Shown piece by piece: positions 23,620 through 32,258 of a stretch of 64,000 nt of DNA. Both the position numbers and the translations under genes were made by a program. This stretch comes from Deinococcus indicus. Its GTDB lineage: Bacteria; Deinococcota; Deinococci; Deinococcales; Deinococcaceae. The stretch covers positions 18,501 to 82,500 of the forward strand of contig NZ_NHMK01000031.1 in the NCBI RefSeq assembly GCF_002198095.1, written 5' to 3'. The notes under the pieces are model-generated. The model ran no database searches, was not told where the DNA came from, and saw only the letters and a program-made list of their open reading frames with translations. The stretch's first letter is position 1; the number at the start of each line of letters is the position of its first letter.

Positions 23620-24176
23620 TAGATCAGCCGGCGGGGCCTCAGCCGCAGCCAGAAGCGCACGCCCAGCACCGCGACCACGGCCAGCACCACAGCTCCCACG
23701 ACCGGCGCGAACACCGCCAGCACGCTGAGCAGCACGCTCGTGCCGTCCTCGACGCCACTGACCACCGGGTTCCCCAGGCCGCCGGTCGTGGCGGTCGCCA
23801 CCGGCCTGACCGCCGTGCGCGTGGCGTGGACGCCCCCGGCCACGATCAGGCCCAGCGCCATGCTGAGGGCCGGGGGCACGTCGGCCACGCCGGACTGCGC
23901 CGCGAACAGCACCGCGCCGGCCGCCGTGTTCACCACGCCGCCCAGCAGGTGCAGCGCGTGATCCACGCCCGGAATCTTGTCGCCCACGAAATCCAGCAGG
24001 CCCAGCACGCCGATGCCCACCAGCACCCAGGTGTTGCCCAGCAGGTCGAAGGGTTCGTTCAGGCCCAGCACGCCGAAGCGGGACAGCAGGCCCACCAGCA
24101 GCAGCGGCACGAAGGCGTTCAGACCCGCCGCGCCCGACAGGCCCAGCGAGGACAGCAGACCGGAGAGCAGTTCCAT
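23619..24176 (-). CDS. DUF4126 family membrane protein
   Basis: A 185-residue integral membrane protein of unknown function. It has a hydrophobic N-terminus with SGAAGLNAFVPLLLVGLL, the conserved FVGDKIPGVDHALHLLG loop near 63, APALSMALGLIVAGGVHATRTAVRP near 105 and a last TM helix followed by a basic tail (RLRPRRLI). About five or six TM segments. ATG at 24176 is preferred over the GTG 9 nt upstream because TACTGT lies 7 nt before it, the leaderless arrangement common here. The stop codon abuts a palindromic repeat. Confidence 0.85.
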   Translation of the reverse strand: MELLSGLLSSLGLSGAAGLNAFVPLLLVGLLSRFGVLGLNEPFDLLGNTWVLVGIGVLGLLDFVGDKIPGVDHALHLLGGVVNTAAGAVLFAAQSGVADVPPALSMALGLIVAGGVHATRTAVRPVATATTGGLGNPVVSGVEDGTSVLLSVLAVFAPVVGAVVLAVVAVLGVRFWLRLRPRRLI

Positions 24177-24276
24177 ACGCCCCACAGTACGCGCCGCCGG
24201 AAGCGGCCGTTCCCACCCCCCCCACCTGCCGGTCCCACCGGGGGCCGGGGCGGTCCAGAGGGGGGGCGGGCCGCTG

Positions 24277-25365
24277 TCAGCGCAGGTAGGCGACCAGCAG
24301 GTCCACCCCGGCGCGCAGGTCGGCCTCGTGAACGGCCTCCACGACCGTGTGGATGTAACGGGTGGGGAGGCTGAGGGTCAGGGTGGGCACGCCGCCCCGG
24401 CTGCGCTGGATGGCCGCGCCGTCCGTGCCGCCCTGCGCCAGCACCTCCAGCTGCGCGGGAATGCCATTGGCCTGCGCCAGATCCCAGAAGCTATCGACGA
24501 GCGCGCGGTGCGAGATCATGCTCGAATCGAACACCTTGATGCCGATGCCGTCCCCGAGGCGGGTCACGGCGTCCTCGGCGGGCACGCCGGGCGTGTCCAC
24601 GGCCAGCGTCACGTCCAGGCCGATGCCGACGGTGGGCTGCGCGCCGTACGCGGCGGTGATCGCGCCGCGCAGCCCGACCTCCTCCTGGGTGCTGAACACC
24701 GCGATCAGTTCGTGCCGCAGGTCCTGGCCGCGCAGGGCGCGCAGCGTCTCGAGCAGCAGGAACACGCTGGCGCGGTCGTCCATGGCCTTGCCGCACACCA
24801 GCCGCCCGACCCGGCGGGCCGACTGGTCCAGCGTGACCATGTCCCCGACCCGCACCTGCGCGCGGACCTCGTCGGCGCCCAGGCCCAGGTCGATGAAGAA
24901 TTCCCGGACCTCCGGGATCTTCTTGCGTTCCTCGGGACTGGCGATGTGCACCGGCTTGCCGCCGGGCGTCAGGATGCCCGGCAGCGCCCCGCCGCGCGCG
25001 TGGACGGTCACGTTCCGCGCGAACAGGTTGCGGGTGTCGAAGCCGCCCAGCGCCTGCACCCGCAGGAAGCCCCGGTCGTCGATGAAGCGCACCAGGAAGC
25101 CGATCTCGTCCATGTGGGCGCTGATCATCACGCGCTCGGCCACCTCGCCCTTTTTCGGGGGGCGGGCAGCGCGGCGGGCGATCACGTTGCCCATGGCGTC
25201 CACGTGGACCTCGTCGGCCAGTCCTTCCAGTTCGGCCAGCACGAAGTCGCGCACGGCGTCCTCCTGTCCGGGCACGCCGGGCAGATTCGACAGGTGCATC
25301 AGCACGTCCAGGCGCAGCTCGGGGACGGAGGGGGCCTTCCTATCCTTCTTCCGGGTTTTCGACAT
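24277..25365 (-). CDS. M42-family metallo-aminopeptidase
   Basis: Dinuclear-metal aminopeptidase of the tetrahedral aminopeptidase/glutamyl aminopeptidase group; 362 residues. Metal and catalytic residues are seen in [10 protein letters not shown] near 81, [10 protein letters not shown] near 190, [10 protein letters not shown] near 225 (the EE pair), [12 protein letters not shown] and the C-terminal [14 protein letters not shown]. Cytosolic; it trims peptides. The N-terminus has a Lys/Arg-rich extension (SKTRKKDRK). Its start overlaps the last 26 nt of pth, so the two are probably co-transcribed. Confidence 0.92.
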   Translation of the reverse strand: MSKTRKKDRKAPSVPELRLDVLMHLSNLPGVPGQEDAVRDFVLAELEGLADEVHVDAMGNVIARRAARPPKKGEVAERVMISAHMDEIGFLVRFIDDRGFLRVQALGGFDTRNLFARNVTVHARGGALPGILTPGGKPVHIASPEERKKIPEVREFFIDLGLGADEVRAQVRVGDMVTLDQSARRVGRLVCGKAMDDRASVFLLLETLRALRGQDLRHELIAVFSTQEEVGLRGAITAAYGAQPTVGIGLDVTLAVDTPGVPAEDAVTRLGDGIGIKVFDSSMISHRALVDSFWDLAQANGIPAQLEVLAQGGTDGAAIQRSRGGVPTLTLSLPTRYIHTVVEAVHEADLRAGVDLLVAYLR

Positions 25366-26053
25366 GCCCGCCAGTATGCCCCGCCCCGCCCGGCGCGCTG
25401 ACCGGCGCGGTCCCTGCTGACGGGACGGACGCCGGCACCACTTGGGGGGGGGCCGGTTTCGGAGGTGGGGGCGGGCGCAGGTCCGTGCCGTTGAACTGCC
25501 CCTGCGCCTCGGCCAGCCCGGACGCCGCCCAGACCTCCACGGCGTTCGCGCCCAGCCGCACCAGTTCGGTCAGGTCTTTCTTCTCCTCGTCGCGCCAGCG
25601 GCTCAGGACCCAGTCCGGCACCGCCCAGCCCGCCGGGGGACGTGAGATGCCGATCTTCAGGCGCGCGAAGGCCTCGTGCCCCAGCAGCCGGATGATGTCG
25701 CGCACGCCGTTCTGCCCGCCGTGCCGCCCGCCCATGCGGAGCTTCAGCAGCCCGAACGGACTGTCCAGGTCGTCCTGCGCGACCAGCAGGTCCGTGCCCT
25801 CCAGCTTGTAGAACGACATCAGCGGCGCGACCGCCCGGCCAGACGCGTTCATGAACGTCAGCGGCTTGACCAGCAGCACCTTCTCGCCCGCGCCCGGCCC
25901 CAGGCGCACCTCGGCCACCTCGGCGTCCTTGCCTTCCCTGCGCCACGTCGCCCCGGCGCGGCGGGCGACCTCGTCGACGACCAGCCAGCCCACGTTATGC
26001 CGCGTCTGCGCGTACCCACTGCCCGGATTGCCCAGGCCAACCACCAGTTTCAC
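25340..26053 (-). CDS. pth: Peptidyl-tRNA hydrolase with Pro-rich tail
   Basis: Recycles peptidyl-tRNA released from stalled ribosomes. The 237 residues include the core (about 1-190): [19 protein letters not shown] with the catalytic His19 and Asn20, [10 protein letters not shown] near 63, [10 protein letters not shown] near 92 and [13 protein letters not shown] near 110. Residues from about 193 form a low-complexity Pro/Ala/Gly tail ([19 protein letters not shown]) absent from the usual enzyme of about 190-200 residues. It overlaps the M42 gene and lies 7 nt after the gene at 26061. Confidence 0.94.
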   Translation of the reverse strand: MKLVVGLGNPGSGYAQTRHNVGWLVVDEVARRAGATWRREGKDAEVAEVRLGPGAGEKVLLVKPLTFMNASGRAVAPLMSFYKLEGTDLLVAQDDLDSPFGLLKLRMGGRHGGQNGVRDIIRLLGHEAFARLKIGISRPPAGWAVPDWVLSRWRDEEKKDLTELVRLGANAVEVWAASGLAEAQGQFNGTDLRPPPPPKPAPPQVVPASVPSAGTAPVSAPGGAGHTGGHVENPEEG

Positions 26054-26060
26054 GGGCGGC

Positions 26061-26465
26061 TCAGGCTTCCAGGCTGTGCAGGATCTCGCGCCACTTCGCC
26101 TCGGTCTCGCGGACGCGCAGGTCCGTGCGGGCGCGGTTGTACCCGCCCCGGAACTCCGCGAAGCGCGTGTCGGTCTCGGCGAACAGCAGGCCCAGCGCCT
26201 GACGGATGTCGGTCACGTTCCGTTCGGTCAGGGTGGTGTCCTTGGCGTCCAGCACCTCGTCCAGCGTGGCCATCAGGCCCGACAGGGGCCGCAGCCACTG
26301 GAACTGCGGGTGGTTCATGACCAGCGAGTACAGCTCGAACGGCCCCCCGACCGGACCGTTCAGGAACTCGTAGTCACTCTTGGCGAAGTCCAGCAGCGCG
26401 GAATGAAAATGCCGTAGCGCCGGGACCAGGGCAGTGAGTTTCGCGCGAACAGCAGCGTCAGTCAT
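26061..26465 (-). CDS. Conserved hypothetical protein upstream of pth
   Basis: A 134-residue helical protein, no membrane segment. Segments that look conserved across bacteria are [29 protein letters not shown] (near 37-65) and [18 protein letters not shown]. No catalytic motif is recognised. The ATG at 26465 has TACGCT 6 nt upstream on the minus strand, predicting a leaderless mRNA that continues into pth 7 nt downstream and the M42 peptidase. Confidence 0.75.
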   Translation of the reverse strand: MTDAAVRAKLTALVPALRHFHSALLDFAKSDYEFLNGPVGGPFELYSLVMNHPQFQWLRPLSGLMATLDEVLDAKDTTLTERNVTDIRQALGLLFAETDTRFAEFRGGYNRARTDLRVRETEAKWREILHSLEA

Positions 26466-26629
26466 ACCCCCAGCGTAGCAAGGCCCGCCCGGTCAGGCCG
26501 GGCTCCGGCTCGCATTCCCCCGATCCGGCCCCACGCGGGGCGCGCGGCGTGTCAGGATGAGCGGCATCCACCTTCAGTGTCCTGTCCCCGCTCCGGGCCA
26601 CCCGCGGCTCCGGGCGACGGAGGCCCGTC

Positions 26630-27196
26630 ATGAACCAGTTCCCACCGGACCCGGACGCGCCGGGACCGCCCGGCACTCCCAGTCTTCATCTGACCGTCGC
26701 CTTCTACCCGCCGCAGTACGCCGCCGAGGTGCGCGGCGCGCCGCTGGCCCGCCTGGACGCCCGGCTGCTGCACCTGCACGCCCGCACGCCGCTGACCACG
26801 CTGCGCGCCGTGCTGCACGACAGCGCCCGCCTGCTGGGCGCGCACCTGACGCTGCGCGGCGCGGCGCTGGACCTGCGCGCCGACCCCTGGAGCGGCGGCG
26901 GCACCCTGCGCGGCGAGACGCTGGCCGCCGCCCGCCACCACCTGATGCTGCCCGGCACGCCCCGCCCGCTGGCCCCCGCCGACCTGCGCGCCCTGACGGC
27001 CCGCTGGACGCACGGCACGCTGCTGCTCGTGCAGGGCGGACAGGTGACCGAGCAGCTGAACCTCGCGGACGAACTCGACCGCCTGACGCTGCACGGCGTC
27101 CTGCACGGCCCGCCCGGACCGGACACGCGCCTGCACGCGCACCGCCTGCGGCCCGGCGGGCAGCTGGAGCAGTGGCTGGCCACGCCGCGCCGCTGA
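26630..27196 (+). CDS. Hypothetical protein
   Basis: A 188-residue Leu/His/Arg-rich soluble protein not recognised. It opens with a Pro-rich 17-residue stretch, then SLHLTVAFYPPQY, superficially like the start of 2H phosphoesterases, but the second HxT motif is not seen, so that call is not made. GGAGG precedes the ATG by 6 nt. It stands alone, faces the convergent hup gene and is followed by a strong hairpin. The 164 nt before it hold only its leader. Confidence 0.6.
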   Translation: MNQFPPDPDAPGPPGTPSLHLTVAFYPPQYAAEVRGAPLARLDARLLHLHARTPLTTLRAVLHDSARLLGAHLTLRGAALDLRADPWSGGGTLRGETLAAARHHLMLPGTPRPLAPADLRALTARWTHGTLLLVQGGQVTEQLNLADELDRLTLHGVLHGPPGPDTRLHAHRLRPGGQLEQWLATPRR

Positions 27197-27209
27197 TCCG
27201 GCGATACCG

Positions 27210-27293
27210 ACCGCTCAGAGCGGGTGGCAGCGGAGCGGCCGGGAGGGAAGCGGGGTCTTCGCCCCGTCTCCCCCGCCGGCCGCTCTGAGCGGT
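27210..27293. terminator. Large stem-loop between convergent genes
   Basis: Outer arms 27210-27223 and 27280-27293 form a perfect 14-bp inverted repeat (ACCGCTCAGAGCGG). An inner stem around AGCGGGG-TCTTC-GCCCCG extends the structure. It lies between the hypothetical gene (plus) and hup (minus), 10 nt from the hup stop, and probably ends both transcripts. Confidence 0.7.
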
Positions 27294-27303
27294 GACGACC
27301 TGC

Positions 27304-27678
27304 TTACAGACTGCCCTTGAGGGTGGTGGCGACCTTGAAACGCACCTTCTTCCCGGCGGGAATGGTGATGCGTTCGCTGGTGCCGGGTTTCACGCCGGTC
27401 CGGGCGGCGGTCTGGGCGATGCTGAGGGTTCCCAGGCCCGGCAGGCCGACGCTGTGGCCGCTGCGCAGCGCGTCGATCACGCAGTCGACCATGGTGCTGA
27501 CCGCCTCGCCCGCCTGTTTCTTGTTCAGGGTGGTGCGGTCGGCGACCATGTCGATGATCTGCGTCTTGGCGATCTTCCCGGCGTCGGCAGGGACCGTCTC
27601 GGCCGGCGCGGCCTTGGCAGTCCGGGCGGCGGGACGGGTGGCGGGTTTCTTCGCGGCGGGCTTGCTGCTCTTGGCCAT
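27304..27678 (-). CDS. hup: HU-family nucleoid protein with N-terminal Lys/Ala tail
   Basis: Histone-like DNA-binding protein that bends and compacts DNA. Of 124 residues the first 34 are a basic low-complexity tail ([20 protein letters not shown]...), and the rest is a standard HU core: [23 protein letters not shown], the beta-arm [23 protein letters not shown] and [11 protein letters not shown]. Such tails are known in Deinococcus HU and enlarge its DNA footprint. GGAGG precedes the ATG by 7 nt. A good sigma-A promoter lies upstream. Confidence 0.95.
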   Translation of the reverse strand: MAKSSKPAAKKPATRPAARTAKAAPAETVPADAGKIAKTQIIDMVADRTTLNKKQAGEAVSTMVDCVIDALRSGHSVGLPGLGTLSIAQTAARTGVKPGTSERITIPAGKKVRFKVATTLKGSL

Positions 27679-27728
27679 GCGGGAACCTCCGGGAACTGAA
27701 TTGAGCGGTGAATTTTTGGCTCAAATGC

Positions 27729-27756
27729 ACACTAACACACCATTGCCCCGCGTCAA
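27729..27756 (-). promoter_or_regulatory. hup promoter
   Basis: Minus-strand TTGACG (27751-27756), 16-nt spacer, TAGTGT (27729-27734). The leader to the hup ATG is about 45 nt and carries GGAGG. The stretch 27757-27918 further upstream shows no gene. Confidence 0.75.
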
Positions 27757-27918
27757 GCGAAGAACGGCGACCCAGTCGGAGCGCAGCCTGCCCCGCCCCC
27801 GCTGCCGCGCCCTGAAAACCGCGACTGGATGAGAAAAATCCCACAGTCTGCTCCGGCACCCGCAGAGGGCACCCCCCCCAGATTCCCCCGGCGCCTTCCG
27901 GCTCCCGAACGCCGGGGC

Positions 27919-28659
27919 TCAGGGCGCGCGCAGGGCCAGCGTGCGGGTGCGGCCGGTCAGGGCGTCCAGGGTCCACAGGCGCCCGCGCAGCGGCTCACCG
28001 ACGCCGCCCAGCAGCTTCAGAGCCTCCAGCGCCATCATGTTCCCCACCACCGCCGGGACCGGGCCGATCACGCCCGCCTCGTCGCAGGACAGGTCGTCGC
28101 CCGGATCGGGAAACACGTCACGCAGGCCCAGGCCAGGGCCGAACACGCTGACCATGCCGCTCGTGCCGCTGGCCGCCCCCCACACCCACTCGCGGCCCAG
28201 CGCCGCGCAGGTGTCGGCGATCAGGTACCGCGACCCGAAGTTGTCGGTGGCGTCCACGGTCAGGTCCGCGCCGCCCAGCAGGTCGCGGGCGTTCCCGGCG
28301 TCCAGGTGCGGGGCGGCCAGCGCCGTCACGAAGGGATTGACCGCCTGCGCCCGCGCGGCCGTCAGCGCCGCCTTGGGCCGCCCCACGTCGGCCTGCGTGA
28401 ACTGCGTCTGGCGGTGCAGGTTGCTCAGGTCCACCGTGTCGCTGTCCGCGATGATCAGGCGGCCCACGCCCGCCCCGGCCAGCGCCAGCGCCACCGGCCC
28501 GCCCAGCCCGCCCGCCCCGACGATCAGGACCGTCGCGGCCCGCAGGCGCTCCTGCGCGCCGGCCTCCAGCCACTCGGGGACCAGCAGCTGCCGGGAGTAC
28601 CGGCGCAGTTCGCTGCGGCCGGTCACGCGAGGAGGCGAGGCGGTGATCGGGTCGGTCAT
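27919..28659 (-). CDS. ThiF/MoeB/HesA-type E1-like adenylyltransferase
   Basis: Activates a ubiquitin-like sulfur carrier (ThiS/MoaD type) by C-terminal adenylation. The 246 residues have RYSRQLLVPEW, the nucleotide loop [20 protein letters not shown] near 47, DSDTVDLSNLHRQTQF near 73 and VDATDNFGSRYLIAD near 132. The two CxxC zinc pairs of MoeB/ThiF are not seen; only a single Cys remains in LSCDEAGVIGPV. Start ATG at 28659 has TACACT 6 nt upstream. No sulfur-carrier gene is adjacent, so its pathway (thiamine, molybdopterin or other) is undecided. Confidence 0.85.
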   Translation of the reverse strand: MTDPITASPPRVTGRSELRRYSRQLLVPEWLEAGAQERLRAATVLIVGAGGLGGPVALALAGAGVGRLIIADSDTVDLSNLHRQTQFTQADVGRPKAALTAARAQAVNPFVTALAAPHLDAGNARDLLGGADLTVDATDNFGSRYLIADTCAALGREWVWGAASGTSGMVSVFGPGLGLRDVFPDPGDDLSCDEAGVIGPVPAVVGNMMALEALKLLGGVGEPLRGRLWTLDALTGRTRTLALRAP

Positions 28660-28665
28660 GCCCGG

Positions 28666-28671
28666 AGTGTA
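28666..28671 (-). promoter_or_regulatory. -10 box TACACT for the E1-like gene
   Basis: Six nucleotides before the ATG at 28659 on the minus strand; leaderless arrangement. Confidence 0.5.
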
Positions 28672-28726
28672 GTGCGGCCACGCCGCGCCGGCACGCAGCG
28701 CAGCGCGCCGCCCCCGGCCTTCGCCG

Positions 28727-28732
28727 TACAAT
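28727..28732 (+). promoter_or_regulatory. -10 box TACAAT for the PlsY-like gene
   Basis: Nine nucleotides before the ATG at 28742, no SD between. It is divergent from the E1-like promoter 55 nt away. Confidence 0.45.
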
Positions 28733-28741
28733 GCCGCGCGT

Positions 28742-29305
28742 ATGCCCGCCCTGATCCTGCTGACCTCCTACCTGCTGGGTTCGCTGGTGTCGGGCGTGCT
28801 GTACTCGCGCGCGCGCGGCGCGGACATCCGCGGACGCGACCTGCCCGGCGCGAGCGGCACGTACCGGCAGTACGGCGCGGCCGCCGCCGCCCTGGTGACG
28901 GGCGGGGACCTGCTGCGCGGCGCGCTGGCCGCCCTGCTGGCCCAGTGGGCCGCGCCGGACCTGGGCTGGCTGGCGGCGCTGGGCGTGGTGCTGGGCCACT
29001 GCTACCCGGTGTTCTTCCGCTTCCGGGGCGGGGCGGGCATCGTGCCGCTGATCGGCGTGCTGCTGGTCACGGCGCCCCTGACGCTGCTGCTGACGCTGGG
29101 CGTGGCGGCGCTGGTGATTCCCGCGTACCGCGCCTGGGGGCAGCGCCGGGTGGGACTGAACGCGGTGCCGTTCGCGGCGGCGGTGGCCGTGCCGCTGGGC
29201 ATGCTGTTCGCCGCGCGGTACGGGGGCCTGCCGGAACTGCTGGCGGGCGGGGCGGTCATGGCGGCCCGCAGCCTGCACCTGCTGCGGCGCGGAGGCGCGG
29301 CGTGA
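28742..29305 (+). CDS. PlsY-like membrane protein with altered active-site motifs
   Basis: A 187-residue polytopic membrane protein of the PlsY glycerol-3-phosphate acyltransferase family. The fold markers are present: DIRGRDLPGASGTYRQYG, LVTGGDLLRGALA, and GHCYPVFFRFRGGAGIVP. In active PlsY these read GSGNIGATN, a KG pair, and GGKGVAT; here the Asn/Thr of the first and the Lys of the third are lost. It is therefore probably not a normal acyltransferase. Five to six TM helices. Its stop overlaps the next gene by GTGA. Confidence 0.8.
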   Translation: MPALILLTSYLLGSLVSGVLYSRARGADIRGRDLPGASGTYRQYGAAAAALVTGGDLLRGALAALLAQWAAPDLGWLAALGVVLGHCYPVFFRFRGGAGIVPLIGVLLVTAPLTLLLTLGVAALVIPAYRAWGQRRVGLNAVPFAAAVAVPLGMLFAARYGGLPELLAGGAVMAARSLHLLRRGGAA

Positions 29306-31437
29306 CGCGCCCCATCCGGCGGCCCGCCGGGCCGTTGCTGGCGCGGGGCGCGGCGCTGCTGGCGTCGGGCCTGCTGACGCTGGCCCAGGCCGGCGCCGTC
29401 CTGGAGGACCGCACCCTGCGCGCCGAGGACGGCCCCCGCCTGCTGTGGTCGCGGACCTTGCCGCCCGGCCTGGGCAACCTGACCGGTCCGCTGGAGGTCG
29501 GCGCGACCGTGTACCTGGGCGTCGGGCCGGTCGTGTACGCCTTCGGGCCGGGCGGCGCGGTGCAGGGCCGCGCGGACCTGCCGGGACCCGTCACGTCCCT
29601 GGACGCCTCCGGGGGCGTGGTGCGCGTCACCACGCAGCTCGGCAGCGTGAACGAACGCTTCACGCTGGACAGCGCCGGCGGCCTGCTCAGCGTGCAGGAA
29701 CGCGTGGTCTTCCCACCGGACCCGGACGTGACCGGCTGGCTGGCCCGCGCCGCCGACAGCGTGCCGCCCGCCGACCTGGAACGCGCGGCCGCGCAGGACC
29801 CCCTCAATCCCTTCCTGGCGTTGCGGCAGGCGCAGGCGGCGCGCGGCGACGACTACGCCGCCCTGAGCGCCGTGCGCCGCGCCCTGAACGTCAGCATGCC
29901 GTTCCCGGCCTGGGTGCAGCTGGCCGCCCGCCTGGACGGCGCGGGCTTCCCGTCGGCGGCGGACCTGGCGCTCGACCGGGCCCGCCGGGACGCCGCCGCG
30001 CGCGGCCTGGACCCGGACGTGCCGATCTCGCGCGCGGCGCTGGGCGCGTACGGCAATCCCAGCGGGTACGTGGGCACGCTGCTCGAACAGAACCGTCTGG
30101 CGCGGGCCGCCACCTGGATGACGTACCTGCGGGACCTGCACCCCCGCTTTCAGGGCGGCGCGGCGCTGTACACCCGCTACGCCCGCATCCTGGACGAGCA
30201 GGGCCGCGAGGGCGAGGCCGAGGAGTGGCGGCAGTTCACGCGGTCCCTGAGCAGCGGCACCCTGTACAACCTGGGACCCGAGGGCCTGGACCGCGTGCGG
30301 GGCGCGGGGCGACTGGCGGCGCTGGCGCTGCTGCTGACCCTGACGGCCGCGCTGCTGACCCTCGCGGCGCGCGCGTGGTCCGCGCAGTGGGAGGACACCC
30401 GCGCGCTGGGCGGCCGCTACCGCTCGTGGGTGCGTCACCCGCTGTCCCGCGCCCGGCGGGTGTTCGTGGGGTACACCTCGCCCAGCGAACGCCTGATGCT
30501 GACGCTGCTGGGCGCGGCGCTGCTGGGCACGCTGGGCGGCCTGCACTGGGCGGCGCACGCCGGCGCGGCCCAGCAGTCCCCGGCCCTGAGCGGCGGCACG
30601 TACGGGGGCGGGTGGGGCAACGCGCAACTGGCGGACCTGACCCTGCGGCCGGGACCGGACGCGGCGCTGCTGACCGGGCTGGCCGCGCAGCTCGACGGGC
30701 AGGACGGCCTCGCGCGGAGCCTGTACACCCGCGCGCTGCCGGACGCCTGCGCCCGCAACAACCTGGGTGTGATCGCGCAGGCGCGCGGCGACGAACCGCA
30801 GGCGCGCGACCTGTACCGCGCCGCCCTGTCGACCCGCCCGGACCTGAGCGCGGCGGCGTTCAACCTGGGCCTGAACCCCGGCGCGGCGTCCCTGGAGTTC
30901 CAGCGGACCAACCGGCCCGGCGAGCCGCGCCTGTGCTACCCGGACCAGCGCAGCGTGACGCGGGCCGTGACCGGCGACCTGAGCGTGACGCTGCGCGCCG
31001 CGCTGTCCAGCCCGGCGGCGCTGCTCACGGACCCGGCGGTGGGGCGGCGGGTGGCGCTGGGCCTGCTGGGGTCGGCGGTCCTGACCGGGCTGCTGGCACT
31101 GTCGCTGCTGTTGCCGCGCACGCCGCTGCCGCCGCGCCTGTCGCGCCCGGCGGGGTTCCGGCTGCTGGCGCTGGCGCTGCCCGGTTCGTCGCTGATCGAC
31201 AGTCCGTGGGGCGGGATCCTGCTGCTCGCCTGGGGCGGCGCGGTGGCCGGACTGGCGCCCGCGACCGGCCTGACCGGGTTCCCGACCCTGCCGGAGTTGA
31301 CGCGCGGCGGCGCGCAGGCGGCCCTGACGGGCCTGCTGGTGTTCACGTACGTCGTGAACACCCTGGCGTTCGTGGCAGCCGAGGTGCGGCACGCGCGCCG
31401 GCTGCGGCGGGACGTGGCCGACACGGGCCGCAGCTGA
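29302..31437 (+). CDS. Large secreted/membrane TPR protein coupled to the PlsY-like gene
   Basis: A 711-residue protein. Start is GTG at 29302 within the stop of the preceding gene. Residues about 10-30 are a signal or anchor helix; 45-150 look like beta-propeller strands (VYLGVGPVVYAFGPGGAVQGRADLPG); 150-330 are TPR-like helices; a TM pair follows near 335-355 and 395-420; a further TPR unit (ARNNLGVIAQARGDEPQARDLYRAAL) near 490; and four TM helices lie in 590-690. No catalytic motif is recognised. The arrangement suggests a membrane scaffold working with the PlsY-like protein. Function unknown. Confidence 0.8.
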   Translation: MTRPIRRPAGPLLARGAALLASGLLTLAQAGAVLEDRTLRAEDGPRLLWSRTLPPGLGNLTGPLEVGATVYLGVGPVVYAFGPGGAVQGRADLPGPVTSLDASGGVVRVTTQLGSVNERFTLDSAGGLLSVQERVVFPPDPDVTGWLARAADSVPPADLERAAAQDPLNPFLALRQAQAARGDDYAALSAVRRALNVSMPFPAWVQLAARLDGAGFPSAADLALDRARRDAAARGLDPDVPISRAALGAYGNPSGYVGTLLEQNRLARAATWMTYLRDLHPRFQGGAALYTRYARILDEQGREGEAEEWRQFTRSLSSGTLYNLGPEGLDRVRGAGRLAALALLLTLTAALLTLAARAWSAQWEDTRALGGRYRSWVRHPLSRARRVFVGYTSPSERLMLTLLGAALLGTLGGLHWAAHAGAAQQSPALSGGTYGGGWGNAQLADLTLRPGPDAALLTGLAAQLDGQDGLARSLYTRALPDACARNNLGVIAQARGDEPQARDLYRAALSTRPDLSAAAFNLGLNPGAASLEFQRTNRPGEPRLCYPDQRSVTRAVTGDLSVTLRAALSSPAALLTDPAVGRRVALGLLGSAVLTGLLALSLLLPRTPLPPRLSRPAGFRLLALALPGSSLIDSPWGGILLLAWGGAVAGLAPATGLTGFPTLPELTRGGAQAALTGLLVFTYVVNTLAFVAAEVRHARRLRRDVADTGRS

Positions 31438-31456
31438 CACGGACTTCGATTGAACC
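31438..31456 (+). repeat. Remnant of the palindromic repeat (left end only)
   Basis: ACACGGACTTCGATTGAAC directly after the stop codon of the TPR gene matches the left end of the interspersed repeat; the rest of the element is absent and 31457-31510 shows no match. Confidence 0.55.
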
Positions 31457-31510
31457 GGGCCGCGCGGGGCGCCTGCATCCGGTCGTACAGCCGGGCGCGC
31501 GCGGGCCTGT

Positions 31511-31516
31511 TAGGGT
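31511..31516 (+). promoter_or_regulatory. -10 box TAGGGT for ubiX
   Basis: Six nucleotides before the ATG at 31523; leaderless arrangement, no SD. Confidence 0.4.
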
Positions 31517-31522
31517 GCGCGC

Positions 31523-32089
31523 ATGAAGCTGGTGGTGGGTGTTTCCGGTGGAAGCGGCATTCCGTACGCGCACGCGGTCCTGCGCGCCCTGCACGACCTG
31601 AACGTGGAGTCGCACCTGATCGTGTCCAGCGGCGCCAAGCGGGTCATGACGGCCGAGGGGAGCGGGCCGCAGCTGCCGGACCTGACGGCGCTGGCCCGGC
31701 ACGTGCATGACGACCGGGATCTCGCGGCGGGCGTGGCGAGCGGGTCGTTCCGCACGGACGGCATGCTGATCGTTCCGTGCAGCGCGGGCACGCTGGCGAA
31801 GGTCGCGCACGGCTTTGCCGACAACCTGCTGGCGCGCGCGGCGCACGTGACCCTCAAGGAACGCCGGCCGCTGGTGCTGGTGCTGCGCGAGGACCCGCTG
31901 CCGCGCCCGGCGCTGCTGAACATGCTCGCCGCGCACGACGCGGGCGCGACCGTCATGACCGCCAGCGCGGGCTTCTACCACGCGCCGCGCAGCGTGGACG
32001 AGCTGCTGCACTTCGTGACGGCGCGGGTCCTCGATCAGTTCGGGCTGGACGTGCCGGGCTTCCAGCGCTGGCGGGAGGACGGAGCGTGA
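31523..32089 (+). CDS. ubiX: Flavin prenyltransferase UbiX
   Basis: Makes prenylated FMN, the cofactor of UbiD-type decarboxylases, from FMN and dimethylallyl monophosphate. The 188 residues carry GVSGGSGIPYAHAVL at the N-terminus (FMN phosphate), a VPCSAGTLAKVAHGFADNLL segment near 92, and RRPLVLVLREDPL near 115, all family signatures. No ubiD lies in the window. The stop codon TGA shares its A with the first base of a palindromic repeat. Confidence 0.94.
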   Translation: MKLVVGVSGGSGIPYAHAVLRALHDLNVESHLIVSSGAKRVMTAEGSGPQLPDLTALARHVHDDRDLAAGVASGSFRTDGMLIVPCSAGTLAKVAHGFADNLLARAAHVTLKERRPLVLVLREDPLPRPALLNMLAAHDAGATVMTASAGFYHAPRSVDELLHFVTARVLDQFGLDVPGFQRWREDGA

Positions 32090-32245
32090 TACGGATTCCG
32101 TTTGTTTCGCCGACAATCCGGAACCGCACCGGATTGCCGGCTCCACGTCCGGAACCCGTTCTTCTCCTTCTCTGCGGGGCAGCTCTACGAGTCGCATCCG
32201 CTCGGATTGAACGGGCTTTGCAGCCCATTCAATCGGAGTCCGTAT
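32089..32245 (-). repeat. Interspersed palindromic repeat, copy E (long form)
   Basis: Reverse orientation: ATACGGATTCCGTTTG starts inside the ubiX stop codon; core CAATCCGGAAC...CCGGATTG, CTCCACGTCCGG, the extra 22-nt segment typical of the long form, TTGAACGGGC...GCCCATTCAA, then CGGAGTCCGTAT. Its last bases form an ATG (32244) in frame with ispD. Confidence 0.92.
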
Positions 32246-32258
32246 GAGGGGGAAGCCC

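Noticed and set aside
26630..27196. 2H phosphoesterase (RNA 2',3'-cyclic phosphodiesterase)
   Set aside because: One HLT motif is present, but the second HxT/S motif is missing.
27829..29301. N-terminal extension of the TPR membrane protein back to 27829
   Set aside because: The same frame is open but runs antisense through the E1-like gene and across the PlsY-like gene; the GTG at 29302 overlapping the previous stop is the sensible start.
31438..31522. A seventh full copy of the palindromic repeat
   Set aside because: Only the left-end 19 nt match; no right end or core is found.
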